Position numbers and translations under genes: made by a program. Below, one piece after another: positions 50,744-59,293 of a stretch of DNA of 64,000 nt. A model generated the notes under the pieces. It worked only from the letters and a program-made list of their open reading frames with translations. It had not been told where the DNA came from and did no database searches. How positions within the stretch are numbered: position 1 is the first letter of the stretch; every line of letters begins with the position of its first letter. The DNA comes from Roseivivax sp. THAF197b (lineage in GTDB: Bacteria > Pseudomonadota > Alphaproteobacteria > Rhodobacterales > Rhodobacteraceae). Where the stretch lies: the NCBI RefSeq assembly GCF_009363255.1, contig NZ_CP045318.1:1092001-1156000 (forward strand), written 5' to 3'.

Positions 50744-52356
50744 TGACTGGCAGCGTGCACCCGGCATGGATCAGCGACGGATCGGCCATCCCCGATCCGC
50801 TGCGCTGTGGCGCGCGCGCTGTCGAGTTCCTGCGCCGCCTCCGGCATCCCCAGAGCGATGCGCCGCGCCAGGCCTTCCAGCTCTTCCCCTGGCAGGAGCG
50901 CATCGTGCGGCATATCTACGGGCCGCGCCACGAAGACGGGCGGCGGATCGTGCAGACCGTGCTCCTGCTTCTGCCGCGCGGAAACCGGAAGACCTCGCTC
51001 GCCGCTGCGCTAGCACTCTTGCATCTGATCGGTCCCGAGCGTGTCCCGGCAGGGCAGGTGATCTTCGCGGCGGCGGATCGTGAGCAGGCGGGCATCGGTT
51101 TCCGCGAGGCCGCGAACATCGTCCGCATGGACAAGCGCATCGAGGCCGCGACGCGCATCTATGACGCGCACAATGCCCCGAAGAAAATCGTCTACAGCGC
51201 CGAGGACGTGACCCTCCGCGCGATCAGCTCTGACGGTTCCGCCCAGCACGGCCTGACGCCGAGTTTCATCCTGGCCGACGAGCTGCACGTCTGGCGTGGC
51301 CGCGATCTTTGGGAGGCGTTGCGCTCGGGCACTGCCAAGGTGCCGAACGCGCTCACCGTGATCGCCACGACCGCCGGGCGCGGCTCTGACACCGTGGCGG
51401 CGGACCTCTTTGACTACGGGCGGCGTGTCGCGCTCGGCGAGATCACCGATCCGAGCTTCCTGCCGATCATCTTCGCCGCCGAGCCCGAGGAAGACTGGCG
51501 CGATGAGGCTGTGTGGCACCGCGTGAACCCCGGTCTCGAGCACGGCTTCCCGAGCCTCGAAGGCCTGCGCAACCTCGCCCGTGAGGCCGAGCACCGGCCA
51601 GGCGACCGCTATGCTTTCGCGCAATACAATTTGAACGTTTGGATGGCGAACAGCCGCGATCCGCTCTTCGATCTCGACACCTATGCGGCGCGCGCCTTCG
51701 AGATCGACTTTGAGGAGCTCGAGGGCCTCCCGTGCTGGCTGGGTGTCGATCTCTCGCTCTCCGGCGACCTGAGCGCGGTGGTGGCCGCGTGGCGGCACAC
51801 TGATGGACAGATCACCATCGCGCCTTGGGTCTTCGTGCCTGGTGAAGATCTGCGTGCCCGTGCGGATCGTGACGGCGCACCCTACGAGGCCTGGGAAGCG
51901 GCGGGCCAGATCATCGTGACGCCTGGGCCGGTGGTCGATCATGGTGCGGTCGAGACCCAGATCACCGAGCTCTGCGCGCGCTTCGACGTGCAAGAGATCG
52001 CCTTCGATCCGCACCTCGCGCGGAAGATGATGCAGAACCTGCACGACGATGGCCTGCCGGTGGTCGAGTTCCGCCAGACACCGCTCAACATGGGCGTGGC
52101 CGCTGGCGATCTTGAGCGCACCGTGAACGGGCGCATGATCCGCCATGATGGGCACCCGGTGCTCGCTGTGCACTTCGCCAACGTGGTCGCGAGCCGCAAT
52201 GACAACTCCGGCCTGATCCGGATGCACAAGGCGCGCAAGACCGACCGCATCGACGCTGCCATTGCCGCCGCGATGGCCGTGAGCCGCGCCTGCGCCGCCG
52301 AGACCGCCGTTTCCGCCTACAATGACCCCGCGCATGGCGGGATCTTCACCTTCTAA
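50743..52356 (+). CDS. terL: Terminase large subunit
   Basis: 537 residues; ATP-driven packaging motor and nuclease. Walker A-like LLLPRGNRKTSLAAA (Lys83, Thr84), Walker B FILADELHVW (Asp/Glu near 177), coupling motif VIATTAGRG. The nuclease domain has acidic residues in WLGVDLSLSGDLSAVV, the FDPHLARKMMQNL region and KTDRIDAAIAAAMAV. ATG at 50743 overlaps the terS stop; a GTG at 50740 is possible. It appears intact. Confidence 0.93.
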   Translation: MTGSVHPAWISDGSAIPDPLRCGARAVEFLRRLRHPQSDAPRQAFQLFPWQERIVRHIYGPRHEDGRRIVQTVLLLLPRGNRKTSLAAALALLHLIGPERVPAGQVIFAAADREQAGIGFREAANIVRMDKRIEAATRIYDAHNAPKKIVYSAEDVTLRAISSDGSAQHGLTPSFILADELHVWRGRDLWEALRSGTAKVPNALTVIATTAGRGSDTVAADLFDYGRRVALGEITDPSFLPIIFAAEPEEDWRDEAVWHRVNPGLEHGFPSLEGLRNLAREAEHRPGDRYAFAQYNLNVWMANSRDPLFDLDTYAARAFEIDFEELEGLPCWLGVDLSLSGDLSAVVAAWRHTDGQITIAPWVFVPGEDLRARADRDGAPYEAWEAAGQIIVTPGPVVDHGAVETQITELCARFDVQEIAFDPHLARKMMQNLHDDGLPVVEFRQTPLNMGVAAGDLERTVNGRMIRHDGHPVLAVHFANVVASRNDNSGLIRMHKARKTDRIDAAIAAAMAVSRACAAETAVSAYNDPAHGGIFTF

Positions 52357-52368
52357 GGACAAGACCAA

Positions 52369-54723
52369 ATGAGCGACCGCCTGCCTGGAATGATCATCGA
52401 GCTCGAGGCCAAGATCGACAAGCTCGAGCGCGGCCTGGCCCGTGCCAACCGCGCCCAGAGTTCCGCCGCGACGCAGATGGAGCGCCGCGCGCGCGACAGC
52501 GCGGACCGGATGAATGCGAGCTATGGCTCCGCGATGGACCGGATCACGGCTGGCTTCACCCGTCTCGGTGCCAGGGCGGTGCCCATCATCGGCGCGATCA
52601 CCGCTGCCGCTGCAGGTGGCGCGAAGACCCTCGACACAGTGGCGCGGAGCATCGCAGAGACCGCCGATGCGGCCCGGCGCGCTGGCGTGGACTTCGAGAG
52701 CTTTCAGGCGCTCGACTTCGTGGCGCGGCAGAACCGGATCGGCGTGGACGTGCTGACCGATGGCCTCAAAGAGCTCCAGCTCCGCGCCGACGAGTTCATC
52801 CTGACCGGCCAGGGCTCCGGTGCCGAGGCATTCCAGCGGCTCGGCTTCGGCGCGAGCGAATTGAAGCGGCGGCTCGAAGACCCGACTGAGCTCTTCCTCG
52901 AGATCACCAAGCGCTTGGAAGGCCTCGACCGGGCCGGACAGATCCGCGTGGCAGATGAGATCTTCGGCGGCACGGGCGGCGAGCGCTTCGTCGAGCTTCT
53001 GGCCCAGGGCGAGGGCAATATCCGCGCGACGATGCAGAGGGCGCGCGATCTAGGCCTAATTATGGACCGCGACGTGCTCGACCGGGCCGAGCGCATCAAC
53101 CGCAAGTTCGACGAGCTGCGCGCGCGTGTCTCGACGCTCGCGAAGACTTCCGTGGTCGAGCTGGGCGCAGCCATCGAGGACGCCTTCACGGTGGACGTGG
53201 ATGAGCTTTTCGGATCGGTCGAGCGCGCCATCGCCATGATGGGCGAGGCCAACTACCGCGCCCTGAAAGAGGGCGGGGCAGAGCTCGAAGAGCAGCGCCA
53301 GAACGTCGAAGGCCTAATCGGCACCTATGACGAGCTGTTCCGCGCGATCAATGCTGCCACCGGCCCGGATGGCATTCGGCTCATGGACGTGGCCGATCTT
53401 GATGTCGCTCAGGACCTGGCGGCGATCCTGCAGGAGATCGACCGCGAGATGCGCGCCTTCGAGAACGGCTCGAAGAGCGCCGCCGAGTTCGAGGCCGAGG
53501 TCGCCGAGCTGGTAGAAGAGGCACAGACGCTACTCGGTGAGCTGAGTGCCGTTGATGCTCAGCGGTTCGGGAATGTCATCGGCGCGATCAATGGCATTGC
53601 CAGAGCCCTGGCGACCGCCGCACAGAACGCGGCCACGCTCCGCGGCAACCTGCCCGCCGGTGACACAGAGACCGCGATCAGCTACGGGCCACAGAACGGA
53701 CGCCCCAAGTATAACTCGCCCGGCAGCGCCATCGCCCCGACGAGCTCGCCGCGCCCGGTTCTGCCGAGTATCGACGCCAGCTTCGGCGCACCGGCACACT
53801 CATCGTCTGGCGGTGGTGGTGGATCGGGTGGCGGTGGTGGTGCAACGAAGGCTGACGAGTATCAGCGCGAGGTGGCCGCGATCCGCGAGCTGACCCGTGA
53901 GCTGGAGCTCGAAGCGCTGGCGCTGGCTGGTGTCACCCTCGCAGGCCGCGACCTCTCCGGCGCTATCGACGATGCCGCAAGGAAGGCCGAGCTCTTGAAC
54001 GCTGCACTCCAGGCTGGGCGCGCGGACACTCCTGCCTTGCGCGCCGAGATTGATCAGCTTGTAGCCGCGCACCGCGCGCAGGCCGACGCCGTGGACGCCG
54101 TGACCAACAAACTGGAAGGCATCGAGGATGCCCGCGAGCGGCTGGCAGGCACCGCCGAGAGCGCCTTCGTTGGCCTAGTGCGGGGCACGCTGACCTGGCG
54201 GGATGCGCTCGCCCAGGTGCTCGACCAGCTTCTCGAGATGGCGGCGTCATCGGTCTTCCAGAGCGTGTTCAGCGGTGTCTTCGGCGGCACCGGCTTCGGC
54301 AATCTCCTGGGCGGGCTGCTTGGCTTCGCCGGTGGCGGCTACACCGGCGACGGTGCGCGCCATGAGCCTGCCGGTGTTGTGCATCGCGGCGAGTTCGTGC
54401 TCTCAAAACCTGCGGTCGAGCGGATCGGCGTGGCGAACCTGGAGGCTCTGCACCAGGGCGCACTCAAGGGCTATAGCGCTGGCGGCTATGTCGGTGCCGC
54501 TCCAGCGCTCACCCGCACTCCTGGGCTCGCTCCGGCAGCGCCTGGTGGCATCGCTGTGTCGATCAACGCGCCGGTGACGGTGCAGGGTTCATCCGGATCA
54601 CCTGAACAGAACAATGACCTTGCCAAGCGCATGGCGCGCGAGATGGAGAACACGGTGCGCGGCTTGGTGATTGACGAGCTGCGTCGGGCGACGAGGCCGG
54701 GGAATATGCTGGGGCGGAGATGA
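52369..54723 (+). CDS. Tail tape measure protein
   Basis: 784 residues. N-terminal coiled coil (MIIELEAKIDKLERGLARAN), alternating hydrophobic and helical segments, a Gly/Ser hinge near residues 480-495, and a C-terminal GGYTGDGARHEPAGVVHRGE and EFVLSKPAVERIG motif found in tape measures. It determines tail length in siphophages. It is the last recognisable virion gene; immediately after it the sequence becomes AT-rich cargo, so downstream tail genes are absent. Confidence 0.88.
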   Translation: MSDRLPGMIIELEAKIDKLERGLARANRAQSSAATQMERRARDSADRMNASYGSAMDRITAGFTRLGARAVPIIGAITAAAAGGAKTLDTVARSIAETADAARRAGVDFESFQALDFVARQNRIGVDVLTDGLKELQLRADEFILTGQGSGAEAFQRLGFGASELKRRLEDPTELFLEITKRLEGLDRAGQIRVADEIFGGTGGERFVELLAQGEGNIRATMQRARDLGLIMDRDVLDRAERINRKFDELRARVSTLAKTSVVELGAAIEDAFTVDVDELFGSVERAIAMMGEANYRALKEGGAELEEQRQNVEGLIGTYDELFRAINAATGPDGIRLMDVADLDVAQDLAAILQEIDREMRAFENGSKSAAEFEAEVAELVEEAQTLLGELSAVDAQRFGNVIGAINGIARALATAAQNAATLRGNLPAGDTETAISYGPQNGRPKYNSPGSAIAPTSSPRPVLPSIDASFGAPAHSSSGGGGGSGGGGGATKADEYQREVAAIRELTRELELEALALAGVTLAGRDLSGAIDDAARKAELLNAALQAGRADTPALRAEIDQLVAAHRAQADAVDAVTNKLEGIEDARERLAGTAESAFVGLVRGTLTWRDALAQVLDQLLEMAASSVFQSVFSGVFGGTGFGNLLGGLLGFAGGGYTGDGARHEPAGVVHRGEFVLSKPAVERIGVANLEALHQGALKGYSAGGYVGAAPALTRTPGLAPAAPGGIAVSINAPVTVQGSSGSPEQNNDLAKRMAREMENTVRGLVIDELRRATRPGNMLGRR

Positions 54724-54839
54724 GCTGTTTTCCAGATTGCTGAGAAACGAGGAGTTTTTGGATTGCAGGTAACCTCTTCACTAGGGAGCAACGAATGATA
54801 TATGCTACACGTGCTTTTAGAGAATTGGAGTAGCGTATA

Positions 54840-55496
54840 ATGCGCGAAGGATATAAGGGCATTTTGAAAAACGCTGAAATCGCAATATCATACGCTGGCG
54901 ACCACCTCGAAGAGTTGAGGCATGCTGACGAGGCTAGAGCTCTTTGGCGCGCTTGGTCCGGATTTCTCGATCAATATGTGAAAGCAGTGGCCGCTTTGCG
55001 AAGGGCGACAGATACTGGCTCATCAAAGTCTTGGTCTGATAAGTTGCTTCAGGAGCAAAGGTCTCATCCATATCTCCAGTATGCATTTCAAGCAAGAGAT
55101 CATGCTAATCATGTCTTTGAAGATGAAAAGGAGGCTAGAGAAAGATCAGTTTCAATCGGTGACTTTATTCGGGTTTCGGGAGATTCCTCTATTGAGTTGT
55201 ATAATAATCGCATCATTCATCCTGATGGTCGTGTAGAGCGCTTGCCTGATGGGAAGCTTGAAGTGAAGGGCGGTCGATATGCCGGAGGCTCAATTGGAAG
55301 AGAAGGTGTCAAAGAGCACGAGCACTTCCTTGTTTTAAAGGATGTTAAAACAAGGAGTGGAGTGTATCGGGTTCCAAATGAGGCTATTATTGCAGAGCAT
55401 CAAGCTATTGAGCTTGGACAGGTTGTCGTTGAGTGGTTGCAAGCGAAACTTCAAGAAGCAGAAAAAATGAGAGAAGATGAGTGCGAATCGAGGTAA
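54840..55496 (+). CDS. AT-rich cargo protein, possible HEPN-like
   Basis: 218 residues with composition unlike the phage genes before it. The N-terminal half is helical, with EARALWRAWSGFLDQYVKAVAA then HPYLQYAFQARDHANHVFED, where an R...H pair near the helix end recalls HEPN-like domains (aRn..eH). The C-terminal half is beta-rich (SSIELYNNRIIHPDGRVERL). No known family is certain. Located at the end of a virion module, it may be a phage-defence or superinfection-exclusion gene. Confidence 0.55.
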   Translation: MREGYKGILKNAEIAISYAGDHLEELRHADEARALWRAWSGFLDQYVKAVAALRRATDTGSSKSWSDKLLQEQRSHPYLQYAFQARDHANHVFEDEKEARERSVSIGDFIRVSGDSSIELYNNRIIHPDGRVERLPDGKLEVKGGRYAGGSIGREGVKEHEHFLVLKDVKTRSGVYRVPNEAIIAEHQAIELGQVVVEWLQAKLQEAEKMREDECESR

Positions 55497-55534
55497 AGCG
55501 CATAATCCATTTCGATTAGGTTATTGAATTTGTG

Positions 55535-56251
55535 TCATTCTCTGGCGGCATCATTTTGCCGCGCTCTTAGGCGGTTTACTAGATCGTCATATTGATATCG
55601 TGCCTTTAGTATTTCTTGAGCCAGCTCAATGGAGAGCTTGGACTCTTCCGCTCCAACGCTAGAGTAATTCTTGGCTTTGATATGCGCTGCATCATTCCCA
55701 AGGGCCTTAAGGTGAGACATGGCCTCAAATAGGGCGGGAGGAAGAATGACCTGTTCTTGAAGCGCTGTTAATCGGTCATGCAGGTTTTTCCCGTCGGCGT
55801 CATTGAGATCGCATAACTCTTCCAGAAGACGCCGGACCATCATTGCGGAAGCACGAAATGCGCCATTAGCATGACAGGTGATTGCCTCTTGGAGTGTAGA
55901 GACCAGTCGCTCGGGAATATTCTCAGTTGAAAAGCCGATCCGCTCTGGAGGTAAGATGGATTCTAGGTTATCACTATAGAGCAGATAGAGAACAATTCCA
56001 CGACAACTTTCATTTGGGCACTGCCTTATTGCTACCTTGACGGGCTCCGTTAACTTTCTGCCCTCGCTATTTATGGTCGCCTTCTGATATTGAACAGGAG
56101 TCCTTAATACGGAGAATACACTTGATGTATGGCAATGAGGGCATCTAATGGGCGCTCTCGGAATTTCGTGAGTTTGGATTTCACTTATGTGAGTGTCGGC
56201 TTGAAGTATATTAGGATTTTCCAAACGAAATTCGGGGGTGGGGGTTGGCAT
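55535..56251 (-). CDS. DUF4145-domain protein with zinc ribbon
   Basis: 238 residues, AT-rich. An N-terminal zinc ribbon (RCPHCHTSS ... RQCPNESCRG) is followed by the helical DUF4145 core: LVSTLQEAITCHANGAFRAS, MMVRRLLEELCDLNDADGKN, LHDRLTALQEQVILPP and HLKALGNDAAHIKAK. This HEPN-related domain is common beside restriction and other defence genes. It is transcribed opposite to its neighbours, so it is its own unit. Defence function is inferred. Confidence 0.82.
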   Translation of the reverse strand: MPTPTPEFRLENPNILQADTHISEIQTHEIPRAPIRCPHCHTSSVFSVLRTPVQYQKATINSEGRKLTEPVKVAIRQCPNESCRGIVLYLLYSDNLESILPPERIGFSTENIPERLVSTLQEAITCHANGAFRASAMMVRRLLEELCDLNDADGKNLHDRLTALQEQVILPPALFEAMSHLKALGNDAAHIKAKNYSSVGAEESKLSIELAQEILKARYQYDDLVNRLRARQNDAARE

Positions 56252-56326
56252 CTATAATTCCCTGGCTTGCATATCGCCTCACGACCTTCTCGCCTTCATC
56301 CAGGCAGCGCAAGGTATATCTTGCCA

Positions 56327-56350
56327 TACAATACAATAAACGGTATTGTA
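56327..56350. promoter_or_regulatory. Inverted repeat upstream of the RHH-like gene
   Basis: TACAATAC and GTATTGTA are perfect 8-base arms separated by 8 bases, in the 130-base divergent gap between 56251 and 56382. This is an operator-like arrangement and may be bound by the product of the gene at 56382. Confidence 0.5.
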
Positions 56351-56381
56351 GTGCTATATCGTCTGGAGACCTTTTTGCAAT

Positions 56382-56834
56382 ATGGGACAGCTTCCCAAAA
56401 TCGCGCTCCCCTTGGAGCGCTATCAACAGCTCGTGGATCTCCGCGACCTGCTCAATGCCCCTAGCTTCTCCGCAGCCATCGGTGAGCTGATCAAGACTTT
56501 CGCCGAAATCGGCAAGATCGAACATTCGCTTCCCGGCGTGGATATACGTGCCGCGACCGATGGCTTCGTGATCCGCTTCGACGGCACGACCGCCGCCGGG
56601 ATGTCGTATGAAGATGCCATGCATCTCGTCGGCGCGATCCGCGAATACCTGGCCGACACGAAGCCCAGGAAGACCGCGCTCGCTCACCCGACGCGCGACT
56701 TCATCGTGAAGGGGATCGGGCGCTCGGTCGCGATCCAGTTCATCAAGCGGAAGATCACCAAGCAGTTCGCCCCGGACATCGCGGCGGACTTCGCTGACCT
56801 CCTCGAGCGGAACATCGCGCAAGCGAACACCTGA
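56382..56834 (+). CDS. Possible ribbon-helix-helix regulator of the element
   Basis: 150 residues. The N-terminal IALPLERYQQLVDLRDLLNA then PSFSAAIGELIKTFAEIG has the strand-helix-helix pattern of Arc/MetJ-type proteins. The rest (VDIRAATDGFVIRFDGTTAA) is not recognised. It has a perfect inverted repeat upstream and a strong hairpin after its stop, so it is a self-contained unit that could be the maintenance repressor in place of CI. Moderate to low certainty. Confidence 0.55.
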   Translation: MGQLPKIALPLERYQQLVDLRDLLNAPSFSAAIGELIKTFAEIGKIEHSLPGVDIRAATDGFVIRFDGTTAAGMSYEDAMHLVGAIREYLADTKPRKTALAHPTRDFIVKGIGRSVAIQFIKRKITKQFAPDIAADFADLLERNIAQANT

Positions 56835-56850
56835 CCCGCTATACATGATG

Positions 56851-56880
56851 AAGGCCGGAGCGCACCAACGCTCCGGCCTT
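56851..56880. terminator. Hairpin after the RHH-like gene
   Basis: AAGGCCGGAGCG and CGCTCCGGCCTT form a perfect 12-bp stem around CACCAA, sixteen bases beyond the stop at 56834. There is no T-run beyond the last TT in either direction, so termination strength is uncertain. Confidence 0.65.
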
Positions 56881-56938
56881 GAAAACGTCGCTCCTACACG
56901 ACTGCCCGAGACCGCTTTGCACCAGCACGAGCTCAACC

Positions 56939-58228
56939 ATGTATAGCACTACCGCCGCTCAACTGCATGAGATTTCTGACGAGGAGCTCGAGCTTGTGCT
57001 CGCTGACCTCGACCTTTCCGGTCACTTTCCTGAGCCGGAAGACGACGACTGCTTCGAGACCGAGGAGGAGTATCAGCGGGCTATGGCCGAGCTTGAGCTT
57101 CGTCAGCTCGTAGAGGTCCGTGGATCTGGGGTCATATCGAACGAGCCAACTCCAGCGGCACGCGCGCTGGAACCCTCGGCTGAGAAAATCATGCTCGACG
57201 GAAAATCCAGTCTCGCTGAGCTTGACGCTGCGCTCGAGCAGATCGTCGGGCTCAACGAGCTTAGCGAAATCCGCGCACTTTCGGACACGCCGGATCTGCC
57301 GAAAACCCCAGTAAACACAAGCCCCAACGGCTGGAGTGATGGCTTTCGTGCAGTAGGTCGCATTGGAGGCAACTTGAGTCCAGCACTCCGCGCCTTCATC
57401 GCAGCCAACGCACACACCCCAAAGGCCGTCGCGCCGCGCATAACTCACACGCCCTCGCACACACTCAAGACCACGCCTCCGACCCCCATCCCCGCGTCCG
57501 TCGCCCAGCACCATCGCCAGCACGCCCCACAGATCGCCGCAGAGCTCGCCCAGAAACGCGCCGCCTACCTGGCGAAGCACGGTGCCGCCCCCGTGCTCAC
57601 TGGCCCCTGGAAGAGTCTCAGCGAGGCCCAGAAGCACGTCGCCGCCGGGATCGCCGCTGAGCACCTCGGCGGGCAGAACGTCACGATCCAGTTCGGCGAC
57701 GTGCAGCACCAGACGCTCATCGGCCACAAGGATGCCCTCGGCTATGTCCGGCGTCGCGTGCAGACCATCTTCGCCAAGCATGGCCTCTCCGGCGTGCCGG
57801 TTCAGATCATGCTCGGCATCTCCGGCACTGGCCGCATCCATCTGCACGGCAACATCCTTCCCGGCGCGCACCCTCTTCCTCTCATCAAGAGCGCGCTCTT
57901 CGATGTCGCGGGGAAAACCACCGGCATGAAGGCGCGGCTGGTGACGGCCAGGGATGTCTTCTACGGCCCTGGCACCATTGGCTATGCCGGGAAGACCTGG
58001 GATCGCACAGACCACCGCGAGGAAGGGGAGCGCCTCGCAGAGGCATTCCCTGGGCAGCCGACCACCTATATGAACGATGAGATGCGTCGTGTGGCGCGCG
58101 CCCTCTATGAAGCTGGGCGTCCGGCGATCAGGCCCAGGAAGAAGCGGAAGACCGTGACGGTCGAGACCGTTCATCCCGATACGCTTCCGGCACCTGCTAA
58201 CCAGGCCGCACTTCGCCTCAGCCGGTGA
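56939..58228 (+). CDS. HUH-endonuclease-like (rolling-circle Rep-like) protein
   Basis: 429 residues from the ATG at 56939 (MYSTTAAQLHEISDEE). The N-terminal 200 residues are acidic and low-complexity with a Pro/Thr/His hinge. The C-terminal part carries NVTIQFGDVQHQT (possible motif 1), GTGRIHLHGNILPG with His301-Leu-His303 (the HUH motif, like GRPHYHA of phage initiators), and GTIGYAGKTW with Tyr349 and Lys352 (Y-X-X-K motif 3). If right, it would nick DNA for replication or mobilisation. Identification is by motif only. Confidence 0.5.
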   Translation: MYSTTAAQLHEISDEELELVLADLDLSGHFPEPEDDDCFETEEEYQRAMAELELRQLVEVRGSGVISNEPTPAARALEPSAEKIMLDGKSSLAELDAALEQIVGLNELSEIRALSDTPDLPKTPVNTSPNGWSDGFRAVGRIGGNLSPALRAFIAANAHTPKAVAPRITHTPSHTLKTTPPTPIPASVAQHHRQHAPQIAAELAQKRAAYLAKHGAAPVLTGPWKSLSEAQKHVAAGIAAEHLGGQNVTIQFGDVQHQTLIGHKDALGYVRRRVQTIFAKHGLSGVPVQIMLGISGTGRIHLHGNILPGAHPLPLIKSALFDVAGKTTGMKARLVTARDVFYGPGTIGYAGKTWDRTDHREEGERLAEAFPGQPTTYMNDEMRRVARALYEAGRPAIRPRKKRKTVTVETVHPDTLPAPANQAALRLSR

Positions 58229-58263
58229 CGCGGCACGATCTTCCTTGCGCGCATGACGTAAAT

Positions 58264-58276
58264 GTTATAGTATAAC
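58264..58276. promoter_or_regulatory. Small AT-rich palindrome, operator or -10 region
   Basis: GTTATA-G-TATAAC, perfect 6-base arms about one base, nested loosely in TGACG...GCGTCA. It lies upstream of the last two genes of the element and could be an operator overlapping a promoter. Confidence 0.4.
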
Positions 58277-58304
58277 ACTGCGTCAGTTAGAAGGGGCGCA
58301 TCTT

Positions 58305-58339
58305 CGCCCATGCCGGGAGTAAGCCACCGGCATGGGCGT
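58305..58339. other. Perfect 12-bp GC-rich hairpin
   Basis: CGCCCATGCCGG and CCGGCATGGGCG pair across an 11-base loop. It is followed by TTCTCATC rather than a T-run, so it is a structured leader, attenuator or weak terminator. It lies in the 246-base gap between the Rep-like gene and the gene at 58475. Confidence 0.55.
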
Positions 58340-58374
58340 TCTCATCTCCGGCGCAGCGAACATGCGATCCGAGA

Positions 58375-58413
58375 AAAAAGTGATGATAAGCAGATGCTTA
58401 CCTTCACTTTTTG
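58375..58413. terminator. Bidirectional terminator-like interrupted hairpin
   Basis: AAAAAGTGA pairs with TCACTTTTT, and inside them TAAGCA pairs with TGCTTA. This A-rich/T-rich stem-loop would act in both directions and precedes the last small genes of the element. Confidence 0.6.
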
Positions 58414-58474
58414 CTGGACAGGATTCCGGCAATAGCGGAATCTGATCTCACCGAAACCCCTTTGAGTAACCAGC

Positions 58475-58903
58475 ATGACGCACACCTGTGTCAGTTCCGG
58501 CCCGGCTTTCATGCCCGCCGCGAGCTACGAAACCCTTGTTGCCGAGCTCCTGGCGGCACCCGCCACCATGTGCCCCTCCAGCGCCGTGAAGGAGGCCCTG
58601 GGCGAGCGCCTCAACCTTTGGCCCGACACCATCCTCGACGATCCTGAGGTTGATCGCCTAACGCCTGAGGACCGGCACACTGCCGCGCTCCTGATGATCG
58701 GGGCCGAGGTCGCCACCGGCCCGAAGTTCCGGCACGCGCCGACCGCCCGGCGGGCGATCCTCTCTGCGCTGCGCCATGCCGCTGCTGCGCTCGCACCGAA
58801 GGCTGTCACTCGGCTCGATGAATGCATGGTGACAATTGGCGATGAGCGCCCGCATCGGTTTGCGGAGCAGCTCGGCGAACAATCCGGCAACGCGCGAATC
58901 TGA
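58475..58903 (+). CDS. Unknown protein near the right end of the prophage-like element
   Basis: 142 residues from ATG at 58475, or 130 from an ATG at 58511 (MPAASYETLVAELLAAP). Helical, with SAVKEALGERLNLWPDTILD and EDRHTAALLMIGAEVATGPK; no family recognised and no membrane segment. Composition resembles the virion genes. It lies downstream of a terminator-like hairpin, so it has its own promoter. Confidence 0.55.
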   Translation: MTHTCVSSGPAFMPAASYETLVAELLAAPATMCPSSAVKEALGERLNLWPDTILDDPEVDRLTPEDRHTAALLMIGAEVATGPKFRHAPTARRAILSALRHAAAALAPKAVTRLDECMVTIGDERPHRFAEQLGEQSGNARI

Positions 58904-58913
58904 GGGCACCAAT

Positions 58914-59180
58914 ATGAATGCACGCGAATTTTTCACGTCCGCGCTCGAAACGTTCGTTCAGGAGCCGACAGCAAATAATGCACTCGAGCTCTATCGAGCC
59001 TGTGGCGCTGTGTGGAACGTCGGGGCACGCTTGCCAGACTTCTACCTGCCAGATGTTGCGGCCATTGTTAAAAGCCAAGCTGATTTTCGTCAGTGGCAGG
59101 TGAATGGACAAACCTATGCAGGAGCCGCCCACAGGATCAGGCCTTTGCTTGTCGAGGAATTTCAACTCCCGGTGAAGTAG
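58914..59180 (+). CDS. Unknown 88-residue protein, last gene of the element
   Basis: MNAREFFTSALETFVQEPTA then NNALELYRACGAVWNVGARL. The ATG at 58914 has TGAGGG about 8 nt upstream, a good Shine-Dalgarno, which fixes this start over longer readings. The sequence is helical and small; it follows the previous gene by 10 bases and is probably co-transcribed. No family recognised. Confidence 0.6.
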   Translation: MNAREFFTSALETFVQEPTANNALELYRACGAVWNVGARLPDFYLPDVAAIVKSQADFRQWQVNGQTYAGAAHRIRPLLVEEFQLPVK

Positions 59181-59293
59181 GCCGTCGAACCCCCGCCATC
59201 TAATTCTTCGCCCGGCCATCGCGCCGGGCGTCTTCGTTTCGCGGCTCCCTTGGCTAGGCATCGCCCTCGTGGGCGATCACGATCTCGGCAAAA

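Noticed and set aside
44250..54723. Reading the virion genes as the chromosomal gene transfer agent cluster
   Set aside because: The locus has an integrase, att repeats and its own small terminase, lacks the distal GTA tail genes and has a different order; only the gp10-like chaperone is GTA-like.
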